The notes under the pieces were generated by a model. That model saw nothing but the letters and a program-made list of their open reading frames with translations, searched no databases and was not told where the DNA came from. Positions 20,925 through 34,252 of a stretch of DNA of 64,000 bases are shown piece by piece. The stretch lies in assembly GCA_903860745.1 (NCBI GenBank), contig CAIORQ010000092.1, forward strand, positions 1 through 64,000, given 5' to 3'. This DNA comes from an uncultured Actinomycetes bacterium (GTDB lineage: Bacteria; Actinomycetota; Acidimicrobiia; Acidimicrobiales; RAAP-2). The number at the start of each line of letters is the position of its first letter. Within the stretch, counting starts at the first letter, position 1. The position numbers were made by a program, and so were the translations under genes.

Positions 20925-21635
20925 TCAGCGGAACAGGTCGCCCTGGGGGGCGCGCACGACGTCGCCGACCACCGAGCCCTCCCCGAAGTGTCGTTCGGCC
21001 AGTCCGCGCACCACGCAAAAGGGCGTCCCCGCGTCCTTGGCCAGCACCAGGTTGGACGCCGCGGCGATCTCGTCGACCAGGGCGACCTCGGTGACCTCGA
21101 GCGTGCGGCCGCTCGCGTCGGGGGTGCCGCGCAGGTCGAGCACGGCCACGACTCCCGCGCAGCCCAGCGCGACGTCGGCCACGCCGTTTCGCCAGGCCCG
21201 GCCGAAGGTGTCGGTGATGACGACCCCGACCTCCACGCCCCGACGGCGGGCGATCTCGGCGCGCAGGCGCCGGGCCGACCGGTCGGGGTCCCGGGGGAGC
21301 AGCACCGCGGTGCCCTCGGGGGTGTTGGAGTGGTCGATGCCGGCGTTGGCGTTGACGAAGCCGTGCGCGGTCTCGGTGATGCGCAGCGGGCCCCGCCGGC
21401 GCAGCACGCGCACCGACTCCTGAGCGATCAGCGCCTCGCGCTGATCGTCGCTGCCGTCGAAGGGGACGACGCGACCCTCGGACTTGGACACGACCTTGGA
21501 GGTGACGACCACGACGTCGTGGTGTACGAGCGCCTGGCCTCGCGCGTCGAGGGCGTCGAGCAAGGCGCTCACCAGGTCGTCGCCGGCGGCGATCTCGCCC
21601 ACCCCCTTCACGGCGAAGAGTCGAAGCTCGCTCAC
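20925..21635 (-). CDS. cofE: Coenzyme F420-0:L-glutamate ligase
   Basis: VVVTSKVVSKSEGRVV, NANAGIDHSNTPEGTAVLLPRDPDRSARRLR, ITDTFGRAWRNGVADVALG. Confidence 0.93.
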   Translation of the reverse strand: MSELRLFAVKGVGEIAAGDDLVSALLDALDARGQALVHHDVVVVTSKVVSKSEGRVVPFDGSDDQREALIAQESVRVLRRRGPLRITETAHGFVNANAGIDHSNTPEGTAVLLPRDPDRSARRLRAEIARRRGVEVGVVITDTFGRAWRNGVADVALGCAGVVAVLDLRGTPDASGRTLEVTEVALVDEIAAASNLVLAKDAGTPFCVVRGLAERHFGEGSVVGDVVRAPQGDLFR

Positions 21636-22546
21636 GCGCGCACCGCCTCGGCCAGGGCCCGCGCGTGCGCGGAGTCCGCCATGACCGTGGTCGTCACCCG
21701 CACGCGGCAGCCCGTCGCCGCGATGGCGTCGGCCAGCGGCGCGTCGACGACGTCGATGATCATCTGCCCGACGAGACCCCGGTAGTGCTCGGCCACGCCG
21801 AGCGCGTCGGCGCGTCCACCGAGTTCGCGCATCAGGCGGTCGGCGGGTCCCTTGAGGGCGACGCCGCCCACCAGGGGCGAGATCGCCACCACGTCGTCGT
21901 GGCGCTCCGCGAGGATCTCGCGCACGCCCGGGACGCGCAGGATCGGGTCGATGGAGATCAGCGGGTTCGAGGGCGCGATCACGATGCGCTCGGCCTCGAC
22001 GAGCGAGCGGCGCGCGGCGTCGCTGAGACGGGCCTCGTCGGCCCCGCGCACCCGCACCGCGTTGACGCGCACGTCGTGGTGGCGGCGCACGAAGTACTCC
22101 TGGAAGCTCATCTCGCCCTGCTCGGTCTCGAACTCGGTGGCGATCACGTCGTCGCTCACGGGTAGCAGGGTGACGTCGAGACCGAAGTGCGCGGCCAGCT
22201 CCGCGGTCACCTCGGTCTTGGTGGCGCCCTGGGCGAGTCGCTGCGTGCGATAGAGGTGCGTGGCCAGGTCGAGGTCACCCAGCGAGAACCAGTCCTCGCC
22301 ACCGAGCTCGCCGAGTCGCTCCATCACGCGCCAGCTCTCCCCGGCCAGGCCCCAGCCCCGTTCGTCGTCGTTGGCGCCGGCGAGGGTGTACATGATGGTG
22401 TCGAGGTCCGGGCAGATGTTCAGCCCGTGCAGGGTGAGGTCGTCGCCGACGTTGACCACGGCGGTCAGCGCCACGACGGGGTCGTGGCGGCGCAGGGCCC
22501 GCAGCAGGCGCGCGGCGCCGACGCCGCCGCTGAGAACAGTGATCAC
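21632..22546 (-). CDS. cofD: 2-phospho-L-lactate transferase (F420 biosynthesis)
   Basis: [63 protein letters not shown]; overlaps the cofE start. GTG start 22546. Confidence 0.95.
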   Translation of the reverse strand: MITVLSGGVGAARLLRALRRHDPVVALTAVVNVGDDLTLHGLNICPDLDTIMYTLAGANDDERGWGLAGESWRVMERLGELGGEDWFSLGDLDLATHLYRTQRLAQGATKTEVTAELAAHFGLDVTLLPVSDDVIATEFETEQGEMSFQEYFVRRHHDVRVNAVRVRGADEARLSDAARRSLVEAERIVIAPSNPLISIDPILRVPGVREILAERHDDVVAISPLVGGVALKGPADRLMRELGGRADALGVAEHYRGLVGQMIIDVVDAPLADAIAATGCRVRVTTTVMADSAHARALAEAVRA

Positions 22547-22583
22547 CCCGGAGACTTTAGGTCGCCCCGGTAGATTGGACGAC

Positions 22584-23393
22584 GTGGACCCGTCAGTGAT
22601 CGCCGACCGGTGGCCCGGTGAGCCCGCGGTGAGCCTGTCGACGGGGCGCGGGGGCTCCTGGCGGAGTCTGGTCGAGTACGGCGACCTCGACGTTCCTCGA
22701 GCCTGGGCCTCGGTCACGAAGTTGGTGACCTCGTTGGCCGCGGCCGTCGAGGTCGAGGAGGGTCGCGCCTCCTACGACGAGCCCCTGGGACCCGAGGGCT
22801 CCACGCTGGCGCACCTCCTGGCCCACGCGAGCGGCCTGGGCCTCGAAGAGGGCGACCCCGTGAGCGCGCCCGGCGCGCGACGCGTGTACTCGAACATCGG
22901 GATCGACCTGGCCGCGCGACGGCTGGCTCGCGGCGACGTCGCCGCCTGGCTGCGCGAGCGCGTGACCGGCCCCCTGGGCCTCGAGAGCCTGGAGCTGCGC
23001 GGACGGGCCTCGGAGGGCTTGTGGGGGTCCACGAGGGACCTGGCGCGCTTCGCCACCCAGTGGGTCACGCCGACGTTGGTCTCGCCGGAACGACGCGACG
23101 CGACCCGTTCGGTCTTCCTGCCCGACCTGGCTGGTGTCGTGCCGGGCTTCGGGCGCTTCGACCCCTGCCCCTGGGGCTTGGGGGTCCAGGTCCGTGGACC
23201 GAGCCACCACTGGATGGGCGACTGGCCCGCGACCTCCTTCGGGCACTTCGGCCGCAGTGGGGCGCTGGCCCTGGTGAACGTGGAGGAGGGGCTGGTGCTG
23301 GTGGCCACCTCCAGCGTGGACTTCGGTCCCTGGGCCAAGGAGTTGTGGCCCACCTGGTCGTCGCGGCTGCGCGAAGCGGCGCTGGCCTCGTGA
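22584..23393 (+). CDS. Serine hydrolase, beta-lactamase/class C-like family
   Basis: [15 protein letters not shown] (SxxK), [23 protein letters not shown] (YSN); GTG 22584. Confidence 0.82.
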   Translation: MDPSVIADRWPGEPAVSLSTGRGGSWRSLVEYGDLDVPRAWASVTKLVTSLAAAVEVEEGRASYDEPLGPEGSTLAHLLAHASGLGLEEGDPVSAPGARRVYSNIGIDLAARRLARGDVAAWLRERVTGPLGLESLELRGRASEGLWGSTRDLARFATQWVTPTLVSPERRDATRSVFLPDLAGVVPGFGRFDPCPWGLGVQVRGPSHHWMGDWPATSFGHFGRSGALALVNVEEGLVLVATSSVDFGPWAKELWPTWSSRLREAALAS

Positions 23394-24394
23394 GCGTTCC
23401 GCGCCTGCGCGTGGGCCTGGACCTCGACGGCTCCCTCGAATCGATGAGCAATTCCATGTCGGACCTGGCCCGGGCCCTGGGCGAGCGCGACGACCTGACG
23501 CTGACCTGTTTTCGCACCGAGAGCGCGCCCCAGTCGCCCGACGAGCGTCGACTCAGCGCCCGGGCGCTGTGGGCGCCGTGGTGGCGACACAGTCGTGGTC
23601 GCGCCCTGGACACGATGCTCGACGTCGACGTGGTGCACGTGGCCGGCCGATCGACGCCGCCGACCAAACGCGTGCCCCTGCTGATCTCGGTGGACGACCT
23701 GCGGCCGCTGCGCGAGGGCGGGACCAAGAGTCGGGTGCGTCAACTCCAGCGCGCGGTGTCCCAGGGGGCCATCTTGGTGGTATCGAGCCGGGCCGCCCGA
23801 CACGAGGCGATGGCCGCCCTGGGCCTCGACCGACCAGAGATCGTCGTGGTCCGTCCGCCGGTGGGGCGCGTGCCCCGCACCAACGGCGGCGGCGCCCTGG
23901 TGGTGAGCGTGACGGGCAACACCCAACTCTTCGAGAGCCTGGTCGAACAACTCCAGGCCTTCGCCACCCGTCACGCCACTTCGCTCGTCGTCGTGGCGAG
24001 CGCGGCGGTCATCGCCCGGTTCCGCGCGGCCGGCGTCACGGCGAGCTTCGTGGAGCGCCGCCGCGGGGCCGAGGCCCTGGCCCAGGCGCGCTGCGTCGCC
24101 CACATCACCGACGGGGCGCGCTTCCCCTCCTTCGCGATCGCGGCGCTGGCGGCCGGGGTGCCGACGCTCTCCCAGGCCACCGCGATCAATCGCGAACTGC
24201 TCTCGGGCGCGGCGGCCCTGCTGCACGAGGGGGACGACTTCATCGAGGCGCTCGAGGACCTGTGGAGCAACGAGCCGCGACGGGCCATCTTGATCGCGGC
24301 GGGACTGGTGCGCGCCGAGGACTTCTCACCCTGGAACGTGGCCTCGGTCTACGCCGGTCTCTATCACGACGTCGCGCAGCGGAGCCGCGTATGA
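23390..24394 (+). CDS. Glycosyltransferase (GT4-like)
   Basis: [38 protein letters not shown]; first of three coupled GT genes. Confidence 0.65.
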   Translation: MSVPRLRVGLDLDGSLESMSNSMSDLARALGERDDLTLTCFRTESAPQSPDERRLSARALWAPWWRHSRGRALDTMLDVDVVHVAGRSTPPTKRVPLLISVDDLRPLREGGTKSRVRQLQRAVSQGAILVVSSRAARHEAMAALGLDRPEIVVVRPPVGRVPRTNGGGALVVSVTGNTQLFESLVEQLQAFATRHATSLVVVASAAVIARFRAAGVTASFVERRRGAEALAQARCVAHITDGARFPSFAIAALAAGVPTLSQATAINRELLSGAAALLHEGDDFIEALEDLWSNEPRRAILIAAGLVRAEDFSPWNVASVYAGLYHDVAQRSRV

Positions 24395-25467
24395 CCCAGC
24401 GCATCGTCATCAGCGTCGACCAGCTCTGCCGACCCCAGCCCGGCGGCATCGGCAGTTACGTCCGCGGCCTCGTCGACGGGCTCGCGAGCGCCGGCGAGGG
24501 CGTGGAGATCATCGGGGTGGGTCCGCATTCGCGCTCGGCCGCCGTGCGCCAGCTCGGGGTCGAGGTGAGGACGACCCTGCTGGGCCTGCGCGGACTGACC
24601 ACCTTGTGGCCCCGCTACCCCTTCGGCGTCCCCGGTGACGCGGACGTGGTGCACGCGACGTCCATCGCCGGACCCTTCGGCGGCGGTCGGGCGCGCGCCG
24701 TGCACTCGGTGACCATGCACGACCTGCTCTGGCGAGATGAGCCGGAGTCCTCCACGCCCAACGGCATCCGCTTCCACGAGTCGCGGTTGCAGCTCCTGCT
24801 GCGCCGGGAGAACCTGCGGATCATCACCACCTCGCCCCGCCTGGGGGTGCGGCTCTTCCAGATCGGGATCGACCCGGACCGCATCCGCTTCGCTCGCCTG
24901 GGGGTGGACGACGGTTCCACCGACGCGGCGGAGCCGTCGCGCGTCCGCGAGGTCCTCGCCGAACACGGCGTCAGCGGGCCCTTCACCTTCTACGCGGGAA
25001 CGCGCGAGCCCCGCAAGAACGTGGAGCGCCTGGTCCGCGCCCAGCGCGCCGCGCGGGCCCAGGACCCCGCCATCGGTCCGCTGGTGATGGCCGGTCCGCC
25101 CGGTTGGGGACACGTGGACCCGGGTGACGCCGTCGTCTTGGGTCTGGTCGACCGCTCCCTGCTCCTGGGTCTCTACCGTGACGCCACGGTCTGCGCCTAC
25201 GTGCCGCGCGCCGAGGGCTGGGGCCTGCCCCCCGTGGAGGCGCTCCACGCCGGCTCGCGCGTCGTGGCGTCACGCAACTGTCCGAGCGTGGAGGGCAATC
25301 CCGAGGTGGTCATGGTCGACCCCCTCGACGAGGACTCCATCGCCGCGGGGCTGCTGAGCTCGCTGCAGCGCGGCGACGACGCGGTCAGCCGCGAACGTCG
25401 TCGGGCCTCGGTGGCGGAGATGACCTGGCGCAACTGCGCCCTCGACCACCTGAAGGCCTGGCTGTGA
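24391..25467 (+). CDS. Glycosyltransferase family 4
   Basis: PGGIGSYVRGLVDGL, FYAGTREPRKNVERLVRA, AYVPRAEGWGLPPVEALHAGSRVVAS. Confidence 0.9.
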   Translation: MTQRIVISVDQLCRPQPGGIGSYVRGLVDGLASAGEGVEIIGVGPHSRSAAVRQLGVEVRTTLLGLRGLTTLWPRYPFGVPGDADVVHATSIAGPFGGGRARAVHSVTMHDLLWRDEPESSTPNGIRFHESRLQLLLRRENLRIITTSPRLGVRLFQIGIDPDRIRFARLGVDDGSTDAAEPSRVREVLAEHGVSGPFTFYAGTREPRKNVERLVRAQRAARAQDPAIGPLVMAGPPGWGHVDPGDAVVLGLVDRSLLLGLYRDATVCAYVPRAEGWGLPPVEALHAGSRVVASRNCPSVEGNPEVVMVDPLDEDSIAAGLLSSLQRGDDAVSRERRRASVAEMTWRNCALDHLKAWL

Positions 25468-26582
25468 GGGTGGCCCTGGACACCTCGGCCGTGCCCGACC
25501 AGCCCGCGGGCGCCGGGCGCTACGTCGTGGAGATCGCCCGGCGACTGCCCGGTCGCGGCGTCGAGACGACCCTGGTGACGCGCCGCGGGGACGACGCGCG
25601 CTGGCGCGGCTACTCGCCCGAGGCCACCGTCTCGGCCCAGGTGCCGCGCGAACGCGCCCTGCGTCTGCTCTACGAGGCGTATCGCCTGGGATCCTCGCCG
25701 GTCGCGCGCGACACCGACGTCTGGCACGGGCCGCACTACACGATGCCGCGTCGCGGCACGAGGCCCACCGTCGTGACGGTCCACGACATGACCTTCTTCA
25801 CCAACCCGGAGTGGCACGAACGCTCCAAGGTCGCCTTCTTCCGCCGGGCCATCGCCTACTCGGCGCGCCACGCGCGCGCGATCATCTCGGTCAGCGAGTA
25901 CACGTCGCGACTCATCGACGAGTTGCTCGACGACCACGCGCCCGTGGTGGTGGCGCCCCTCGGGGTGGACCTGGAGCGCTTCTCCCTCGACGCCACCGGA
26001 GACGACGAGGTCCTGGCGCGCCACGGCTACCGACGCGACGTCGACTACTTCCTCTTCGTGGGGACCTTCGAACCTCGCAAGGGCATCGACGTGCTGCTCG
26101 ACGCCTTCACGCGGGTGGCGGGTGAGGACCCCCGCGTCGAGCTCTGGCTGGCGGGACAGCACGGCTGGGGCGTCGCTGAGGTCGAGGCCCGTCTCACCAG
26201 CCACCCCGTCGCCTCGCGGATCCGTCGCCTGGGCTTCGTCGCCGACGAGGCGCTCGCACCCCTGCTGCGGCGTTCCGTGGCGGCGGTCTACCCCTCGCGC
26301 GGGGAGGGATTCGGACTGCCGGTCCTCGAGGCGCTGGCCTGCGGCGTGCCGGTGGTGACGACGCGTCACACCGTGATGGAGGAGGTGGCCGGGGACGCGG
26401 CGACCTTGACCGAGGCGGGCTCGCCCGACGAGCTGGCCGACGCCATGATCGCCCTGCTGTCCCGGGACGAGGCCGCGCGCGCCGCGGCGGCCGCGCGGGG
26501 ACGCGCGCGCGCCGAGACCTTCACCTGGGCCCGGTGCGTCGATCAACATCTGGTCGCCTACCATTCAGCACGAGGAGAGTGA
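25464..26582 (+). CDS. Glycosyltransferase family 4
   Basis: GRYVVEIARRLP, FLFVGTFEPRKGIDVLLDAF, VYPSRGEGFGLPVLEALACGVPVVTTR. Confidence 0.93.
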   Translation: MRVALDTSAVPDQPAGAGRYVVEIARRLPGRGVETTLVTRRGDDARWRGYSPEATVSAQVPRERALRLLYEAYRLGSSPVARDTDVWHGPHYTMPRRGTRPTVVTVHDMTFFTNPEWHERSKVAFFRRAIAYSARHARAIISVSEYTSRLIDELLDDHAPVVVAPLGVDLERFSLDATGDDEVLARHGYRRDVDYFLFVGTFEPRKGIDVLLDAFTRVAGEDPRVELWLAGQHGWGVAEVEARLTSHPVASRIRRLGFVADEALAPLLRRSVAAVYPSRGEGFGLPVLEALACGVPVVTTRHTVMEEVAGDAATLTEAGSPDELADAMIALLSRDEAARAAAAARGRARAETFTWARCVDQHLVAYHSARGE

Positions 26583-26583
26583 C

Positions 26584-27474
26584 GTGCGCGCAGTGATCAC
26601 CGGAGGTCGAGGCTTCGTCGGCGGACACCTGTCTCGCCACCTGGCCGACGTCGGTGACGAGGTGGTCGTCATCGACCGCGAGGTCGACGTCACTGACCGG
26701 GCCGCCCTGACGGGTGCGCTCGAGCGCTCGCGTCCCGACATCATCTTCCACCTCGCGGCGATGACGAGCGTCGCCGAGTCCTGGACGCGTCCGGCGGAGT
26801 TCACGCGGGTCAACGTGCTGGGCACGGCGCACCTGCTCGACGCCGCTCACGAGGTCGTGCCCGAGGCGCGCGTCGTGCTGGTCAGCTCCTCGGAGGTCTA
26901 CGGCGCGGTGGGCCCGGACGACCTGCCCCTCACGGAGCTGTCGGCGACCCGACCGGTCAACCCGTACTCGACCTCCAAGCTCGAAGCGGAACTGGTCGGT
27001 CGCGAGGCCGTGCGCACCCGCCACCAGAACGTGGTGGTGGCGCGTCCCTTCAACCACATCGGGCCGGGCCAGTCCACCAACTTCGTGGTCCCCGCCCTCG
27101 TGAGCCGGATGCTGGAGGCCACCGCCGAGGGCCTGCACTTCATCATGGTGGGCGACCTGTCGACGCGTCGGGACTTCTCTGACGTGCGCGACGTGGTGCG
27201 CGCCTACCGCCTCTTGGCCGAGTGGGGTCGTCCCGGCGAGGTCTACAACGTCGCCTCGGGCCACGACATCGCCCTGTCGGACGTGGCCGAGGAGATACGT
27301 CGGCGCATCAACCCCCGCCTCGAGATGCTCGTCGACCCCGACCTCCTTCGCCCGGTCGAAGTCCCGGTGAGCCGCGGCAGCTTCGCCAAGCTGCACGAGG
27401 CCACGGGCTGGGAACCGGTGTACTCCTTGGCGCGGTCCCTCGACGACGTCATCGCCGCCCAGCGCGCGCGCTGA
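26584..27474 (+). CDS. NAD-dependent epimerase/dehydratase (GDP-mannose 4,6-dehydratase / Rmd-like reductase)
   Basis: AVITGGRGFVGGHLSRHL, HLAAMTSVAESW, SSSEVYGAV, NPYSTSKLEAE, RPFNHIGPGQ, RRDFSDVRDVVRAY. Confidence 0.88.
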   Translation: MRAVITGGRGFVGGHLSRHLADVGDEVVVIDREVDVTDRAALTGALERSRPDIIFHLAAMTSVAESWTRPAEFTRVNVLGTAHLLDAAHEVVPEARVVLVSSSEVYGAVGPDDLPLTELSATRPVNPYSTSKLEAELVGREAVRTRHQNVVVARPFNHIGPGQSTNFVVPALVSRMLEATAEGLHFIMVGDLSTRRDFSDVRDVVRAYRLLAEWGRPGEVYNVASGHDIALSDVAEEIRRRINPRLEMLVDPDLLRPVEVPVSRGSFAKLHEATGWEPVYSLARSLDDVIAAQRAR

Positions 27475-27554
27475 GGGCGAAAGCCTCGTGATCGCCGCGT
27501 TGTTGCCCTCGTGGCGTGTCCGTGGAAGTGTCAAGAACTAGCCTTGACGTACTG

Positions 27555-30500
27555 ATGGAAACACGTGCACCGGCCGTCGTGGCCGTCGTCGTCACCACTG
27601 GTCCGGGCCCCGGCCTCGAAGCCGCACTGGCCTCGATCGTCGCCCAGGACTATGAGGAACTCAGCCTGCTCGTCGTGGCGAACGGGACCGACGAGCACGT
27701 GGTCGCACGGGTGGCCGCCATCGCGCCGTCGGCCTTCGTGAGGGTGCTCGACGAGAACCTCGGCTTCGCCGCCGCCTGCAACGAGGCCTCGCTCATGGTG
27801 GACGGGGCGGCCTTCTTCCTGTTCTGCCACGACGACGTCCGCCTCGACCCCGACTGCGTGGGCCTGATGGTCGAGGCGGCCTTTCGCACCAACGCCGGCA
27901 TCGTGACGCCGAAGTTCGTGAACTACACCGACCCCCTCGTGCTCTTGCACGTCGGTCAGACCTGCGACCGTTTCGGCGTCGTGCGCGACCGTGTCGAGGT
28001 GGGCGAGATCGACCACGGACAACAAGACCTCGAGCGTGACGTCTTCGTCGCACCCGGTGGGGTCACGCTGGTGAGGACGGACCTGTTCAAGACCCTGCGC
28101 GGCTTCGACCCGCTGATCCCCTTGATCGGCGAGGACCTCGACCTGTGTTGGCGCGCCCAGGTGGCGGGCGCGCGCATCGTCGTCGCCCCCCAGGCCCGGG
28201 TGGCGCACCGCGAGACCATCGCCACCGGTGAGCGGGCCCTCGGCGCCCGCTCCACGCGACACGCCTCGCGCGCCCTGTTGCAGCGTCGCCACCAGCTGCT
28301 CGTGGTCGCGACGGGTTGGCGCTACTGGCGCGCGCGGCTCACCCTGGTGACCCTGCTGGCGATGGACCTGATGGAGATGGCCATCGCGCTGGTGGGTCGC
28401 GACAGCGAACGCGTGGGCGCCATCGTCGGGTCGTGGACCTTCCTGGCGCGCAACCGTCGACGCCTGCGCGAGCGGCGCCGCCAGCGCGACGAGACGCGGG
28501 TCCTGTCCGATCCCGAGCTGCTGCGGCTCCAGGAACCCGGAGCCAGTCGCCTCAAGCGATTCATCCTCGTGTTGATGCGCGAGGGCTACGAGAGCGCCCG
28601 CGGCATCCTGCCCGACGCGATGCCCGAGACCGAGGGGCCCAGCGGCGAGACGGCCGACGGCGTGGGCTTCGCCGCCGCCTTCGCCGAGGACGAGGTCTTC
28701 GACGAGGGCGTGGGCGTGCACGAGGGACGAGTGCGTCCCTCGGCCTTCTTGACCTCCTTTCGCTCCCAGGCCCTGGCCGTGGTCGTCCTGGCCCTGCTGT
28801 GGGCGCTGGGTTCGCGCAACCTCGTGGCGACGCGGCTGCCGCTCATCGGGCGCCTGGCGCCGCTGGACTCGTGGTGGTCGACCTGGCGGCACTTCTTCGC
28901 CTCGTGGACGCCCAACGGGGTGGGCTCGTCCGCGCCGGGCATGCCCGGCTACGGGATCGTCGCCTTCGCCGGGACCTTCGTGGCGGGGCGCATGGGCGTG
29001 CTGCCGCGACTCGCGCTGATCGGCGCCGTGCCGCTGGGCGCCTACGGCGTGGGACGCCTGTTGCGGGGACGCGTGTCCAACCGGGCGCGACTCGCGGCGG
29101 TCGTCGCCTACCTGGCCCTGCCCACCGGACTCAACATGATCGGTCAGGGTCGCGTCGACGTCCTCGCCGTGGTGGCGGGTCTGCCCTTCATCGTCCGGCG
29201 GCTCTTCGACCTGCTCGACGTGCCCGGCTTTCGGGTGACGCCCTACGGCGAGCCGGTGCCCTTCGGGCAGCGGGGCTGGCGCACCAGCGAGGCCGGCCAG
29301 CGCATGAGCGCCATCATGACCATCGCCCTGGTGAGCGCCATGGCCCCGGCCACCCTCGTCCTGGTCGCCCTGGTGGTCGTGGGCGTGAGCCTGGCGCGCC
29401 TGTTCGAACCCGACGAGGGCGTGCGCGCCCGTCCCTGGCGGCTGCTGGGCGCCATCGTGGTCAACGTGGCGATCTTCCTCCTGCCGCTCACCGTCGACAC
29501 CTTCATCGCGGGCCGACGGGCGCTGGGCGTCTTCGGCGACGTGCGCGGACCCTGGTCGATCCCGAACTTCACCGACCTGCTGCGCGGGGTGGACGGCTCC
29601 TTCGGCGCGAGCCCCTGGGGATGGCTGTGGCCCGCGGCGGCCCTGGCGGCGTTGATCCTCACGCGGGGGCCCCGCCGGGCCTTCGCCGCCAAGGCCGCGG
29701 TGGTCGCCGCGCTCACCCTGCTGGTCGCCACCCTGAGCGACCATCACTGGCTGGGCACCTTCACGCCCGACCTCGACACCCTCCTCGTGCTCTACGGCCT
29801 GATGCTGGCGGCGATGGCGGGCCTGGCGGTCGCCGCCCTCGAGAACGACGTCCGCTCGGCGCGATTCGGTTGGCGACAGCTCGGCGCGGTCCTCGTGGTG
29901 GCGGCCCTGGTGCTCGCACCCCTCGACTGGCTGGTGACCCTGAGCAGTGGGCGATTCGACCTGCCGACGACCTCGGTGGCCGAATCGCTCTCGACCCTGG
30001 CGCCGCCCACCGCGACCCAGTACCGGGTCCTGTGGCTCGGCGACCCCTCGATCCTGCCGGTGCCCGGATGGACGGTCGCCCCGGGTCTGGCGGCGGCCAC
30101 CTCGATCAACGGACTGCCCGGCGGCGACAACCTCTTCGTCTCGCCGAGTTCGGGCACCACCGACGTGGTCATCACCGCGGTCAAGGAGGCCCTCGAGGGC
30201 CGGACCGTGAACCTCGGTCAGCTGCTCAGCCCGGCCGGCATCTCGGCCATCGTGGTCATGGACGCGTCCGCGCCCCAGCTCGAAGGCGTGCAGTCCTCGC
30301 CGGTGCGCGAGGTCCCCGCGACGCTGGTGCCCTCGCTCAACGCCCAGACCGACCTCGCGCTCGAGTTGTCCACGGCCACGGTCGACGTCTACGCCAACGC
30401 CCAGTTCTCGGGACTCGTTCGTGCTCGCAGTTCCAAGGCGGCGCCCTGGACCTCGGTGCTCTCGCCGACCACCGGCACCGCGACGCTGCCCGGCGGCGAC

Positions 30501-30818
30501 CAGCTCGAGGCGGGCCTGGCGCCCGCGGACGCCTTCTCCCTCTCGGCCAACGGGCGCGGCGTCGCGCGCAGCTCCCTCGACGGCTGGGCCGGCGCCTACA
30601 GCCTGCCGGCCTCGAACACGCCCGTGACGGCCAGCCTGCGTCTCAACCGTTTCCCCCTCGACGGGATCCTGGCGGGATTCACCCTCTTCCTGTGGTGCAT
30701 CATCTGGCTGGGCTTCGGTTGGGTGCAGCGACTCGAATGGCTCTTCACCGGGCGGACCCGGGCGCGGCGACGTCGCGTCCCGCGGACCCGGCGCAGCGCG
30801 GGGGGCGACGATGCGTAG
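27555..30818 (+). CDS. Giant family 2 glycosyltransferase with multi-pass membrane C-terminal region
   Basis: GT2 N-term (ARVLDENLGFAAACNEASL-type, FCHDDVRLDPDCVGLM, GEDLDLCWRAQVAGARI), then about 10 predicted TM segments and a large extracytoplasmic domain. ORF opens at 27516; ATG 27555 preferred. Confidence 0.85.
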   Translation: METRAPAVVAVVVTTGPGPGLEAALASIVAQDYEELSLLVVANGTDEHVVARVAAIAPSAFVRVLDENLGFAAACNEASLMVDGAAFFLFCHDDVRLDPDCVGLMVEAAFRTNAGIVTPKFVNYTDPLVLLHVGQTCDRFGVVRDRVEVGEIDHGQQDLERDVFVAPGGVTLVRTDLFKTLRGFDPLIPLIGEDLDLCWRAQVAGARIVVAPQARVAHRETIATGERALGARSTRHASRALLQRRHQLLVVATGWRYWRARLTLVTLLAMDLMEMAIALVGRDSERVGAIVGSWTFLARNRRRLRERRRQRDETRVLSDPELLRLQEPGASRLKRFILVLMREGYESARGILPDAMPETEGPSGETADGVGFAAAFAEDEVFDEGVGVHEGRVRPSAFLTSFRSQALAVVVLALLWALGSRNLVATRLPLIGRLAPLDSWWSTWRHFFASWTPNGVGSSAPGMPGYGIVAFAGTFVAGRMGVLPRLALIGAVPLGAYGVGRLLRGRVSNRARLAAVVAYLALPTGLNMIGQGRVDVLAVVAGLPFIVRRLFDLLDVPGFRVTPYGEPVPFGQRGWRTSEAGQRMSAIMTIALVSAMAPATLVLVALVVVGVSLARLFEPDEGVRARPWRLLGAIVVNVAIFLLPLTVDTFIAGRRALGVFGDVRGPWSIPNFTDLLRGVDGSFGASPWGWLWPAAALAALILTRGPRRAFAAKAAVVAALTLLVATLSDHHWLGTFTPDLDTLLVLYGLMLAAMAGLAVAALENDVRSARFGWRQLGAVLVVAALVLAPLDWLVTLSSGRFDLPTTSVAESLSTLAPPTATQYRVLWLGDPSILPVPGWTVAPGLAAATSINGLPGGDNLFVSPSSGTTDVVITAVKEALEGRTVNLGQLLSPAGISAIVVMDASAPQLEGVQSSPVREVPATLVPSLNAQTDLALELSTATVDVYANAQFSGLVRARSSKAAPWTSVLSPTTGTATLPGGDQLEAGLAPADAFSLSANGRGVARSSLDGWAGAYSLPASNTPVTASLRLNRFPLDGILAGFTLFLWCIIWLGFGWVQRLEWLFTGRTRARRRRVPRTRRSAGGDDA

Positions 30819-32145
30819 GTCGGGCGTGGTCCTGGTGGCCGCGGTGGCGGTGCTGATCGCCCTCGTGGGGGTGCTCAACGTCAAGGGAACGGTCAACAAC
30901 GTCGCCCCGACGTCCAACGGCGCCGCTCCCGGCGCCCAGTCGAGCGCGCTCTACTGCACCGGGCTCACCGACGCCCACGAGGGTCTTCGCGGTGTGGTGG
31001 TCTACGTCAACACCACCGACCAGACCCGTCACGTGATCGTGCACGCGGTGGCCACCGGCGCCGCGTCCGCGGTGGCGACGGCCTTCACCCTGGGTCCCTA
31101 CGCGCGCCAGACGGTGGCGCCGACCAACCTGGTCGTGGGCGGCACCTACGCCCTCTCAGCCGAGATCGACGGCGGAGGGGTGGTCGCCGAACAGGTGGTC
31201 ACTCGCGACCGCGCCCAGGCACCCTGCGTGAGCGAGGGACTCACCAACTGGTACGGCTCGGGCTTCGACTCCACCGTGGGTTCGGCGGCGGTGCTGAGCA
31301 TCTACAACCCGACCGCCACCGCGGCGGTGTTCAACGTGACCACGTTCTCCAAGACGGGCTTCCTCTCGCCGGCCGCGCTCCAGGGCGTGAGCGTCGGCGC
31401 CCACGCCGAACTGACGCTCAACCTGGGCGACGAGGTCGTGGCGACCCAGAACTTCGGCGCGCAGGTCAGCGTGCTGCGCGGTTCGCTCGTCGTCGTGGAG
31501 GACCAGGTCGCGCGCAACAGCGCCTCGATCAACTCCGGGGTCACCCAGCTGAGCGACCACGGCGTCTTCCCGCTCGTGACCACGGCCAACGGGGCCGTGG
31601 CCCAGATCCGGGTGGCCGACCCGGGTCCGGCCCAGTCGACGGTGACCTTCCGCGTCCACCTCGGCAAGTTCGTCATCGCGCCCCAGACGACCACGGTGGC
31701 GCCCTATCACAGCACGGTCGTGACGATCACGCCCAATACCGCCATCCCCGCCGCGGGCGAGGCCCTGGTGACCATGTCGGCCACCGAGCCGGTGGACGCG
31801 ACCCTGGCCACCGGCGTCGTCCAGGGTCTGAACCTGAGCCCCCTGGGTACGGCGTCGTCGCGTCCGGTGCTCGCCGACGTGACCGGTGGCGGCTACGCGC
31901 AAGCCACCCTCACCAACGCGAGCGCGGTGACGGCGACGGCGACCTGGACGCTCATCAGCCACGGGGCGGTGCTGGCCACCAACTCGACGCAGGTCACGCC
32001 GGGGACCACTGTGTCCCTCGGCGAACTGGTGGGCGGGCGTCAGCGTCTCGCGGGAGCGACGCTGGTCGTCACCGGCAGTACCTCGGCCTGGGTGGTCAAC
32101 GCGGCGCTCGTCACCTCGCCCCCGGGGACGATGCTGGCGACCGCG

Positions 32146-32160
<15 letters not shown>
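30811..32160 (+). CDS. DUF5719-family secreted/membrane-anchored protein
   Basis: N-terminal TM anchor, YCTGLTDAHEGLRG, SLYNPT-like repeats (LSIYNPTATAAVFNVT); coupled to the giant GT as in other actinobacteria. Confidence 0.7.
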
Positions 32161-34176
<2,016 letters not shown>

Positions 34177-34252
34177 TTCCCCAGACTAGAGGTGAGCCAC
34201 GACACGCCGGGACGGCCACCTGTGCAAAACCCCAGAGTTGTTAGCGTGAAGG

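Noticed and set aside
27531-30917. 1128-aa minus-strand ORF antisense to the giant glycosyltransferase
   Set aside because: Low-complexity Gly/Arg/His/Gln-rich translation typical of high-GC antisense frames; the plus strand has clear GT2 motifs.
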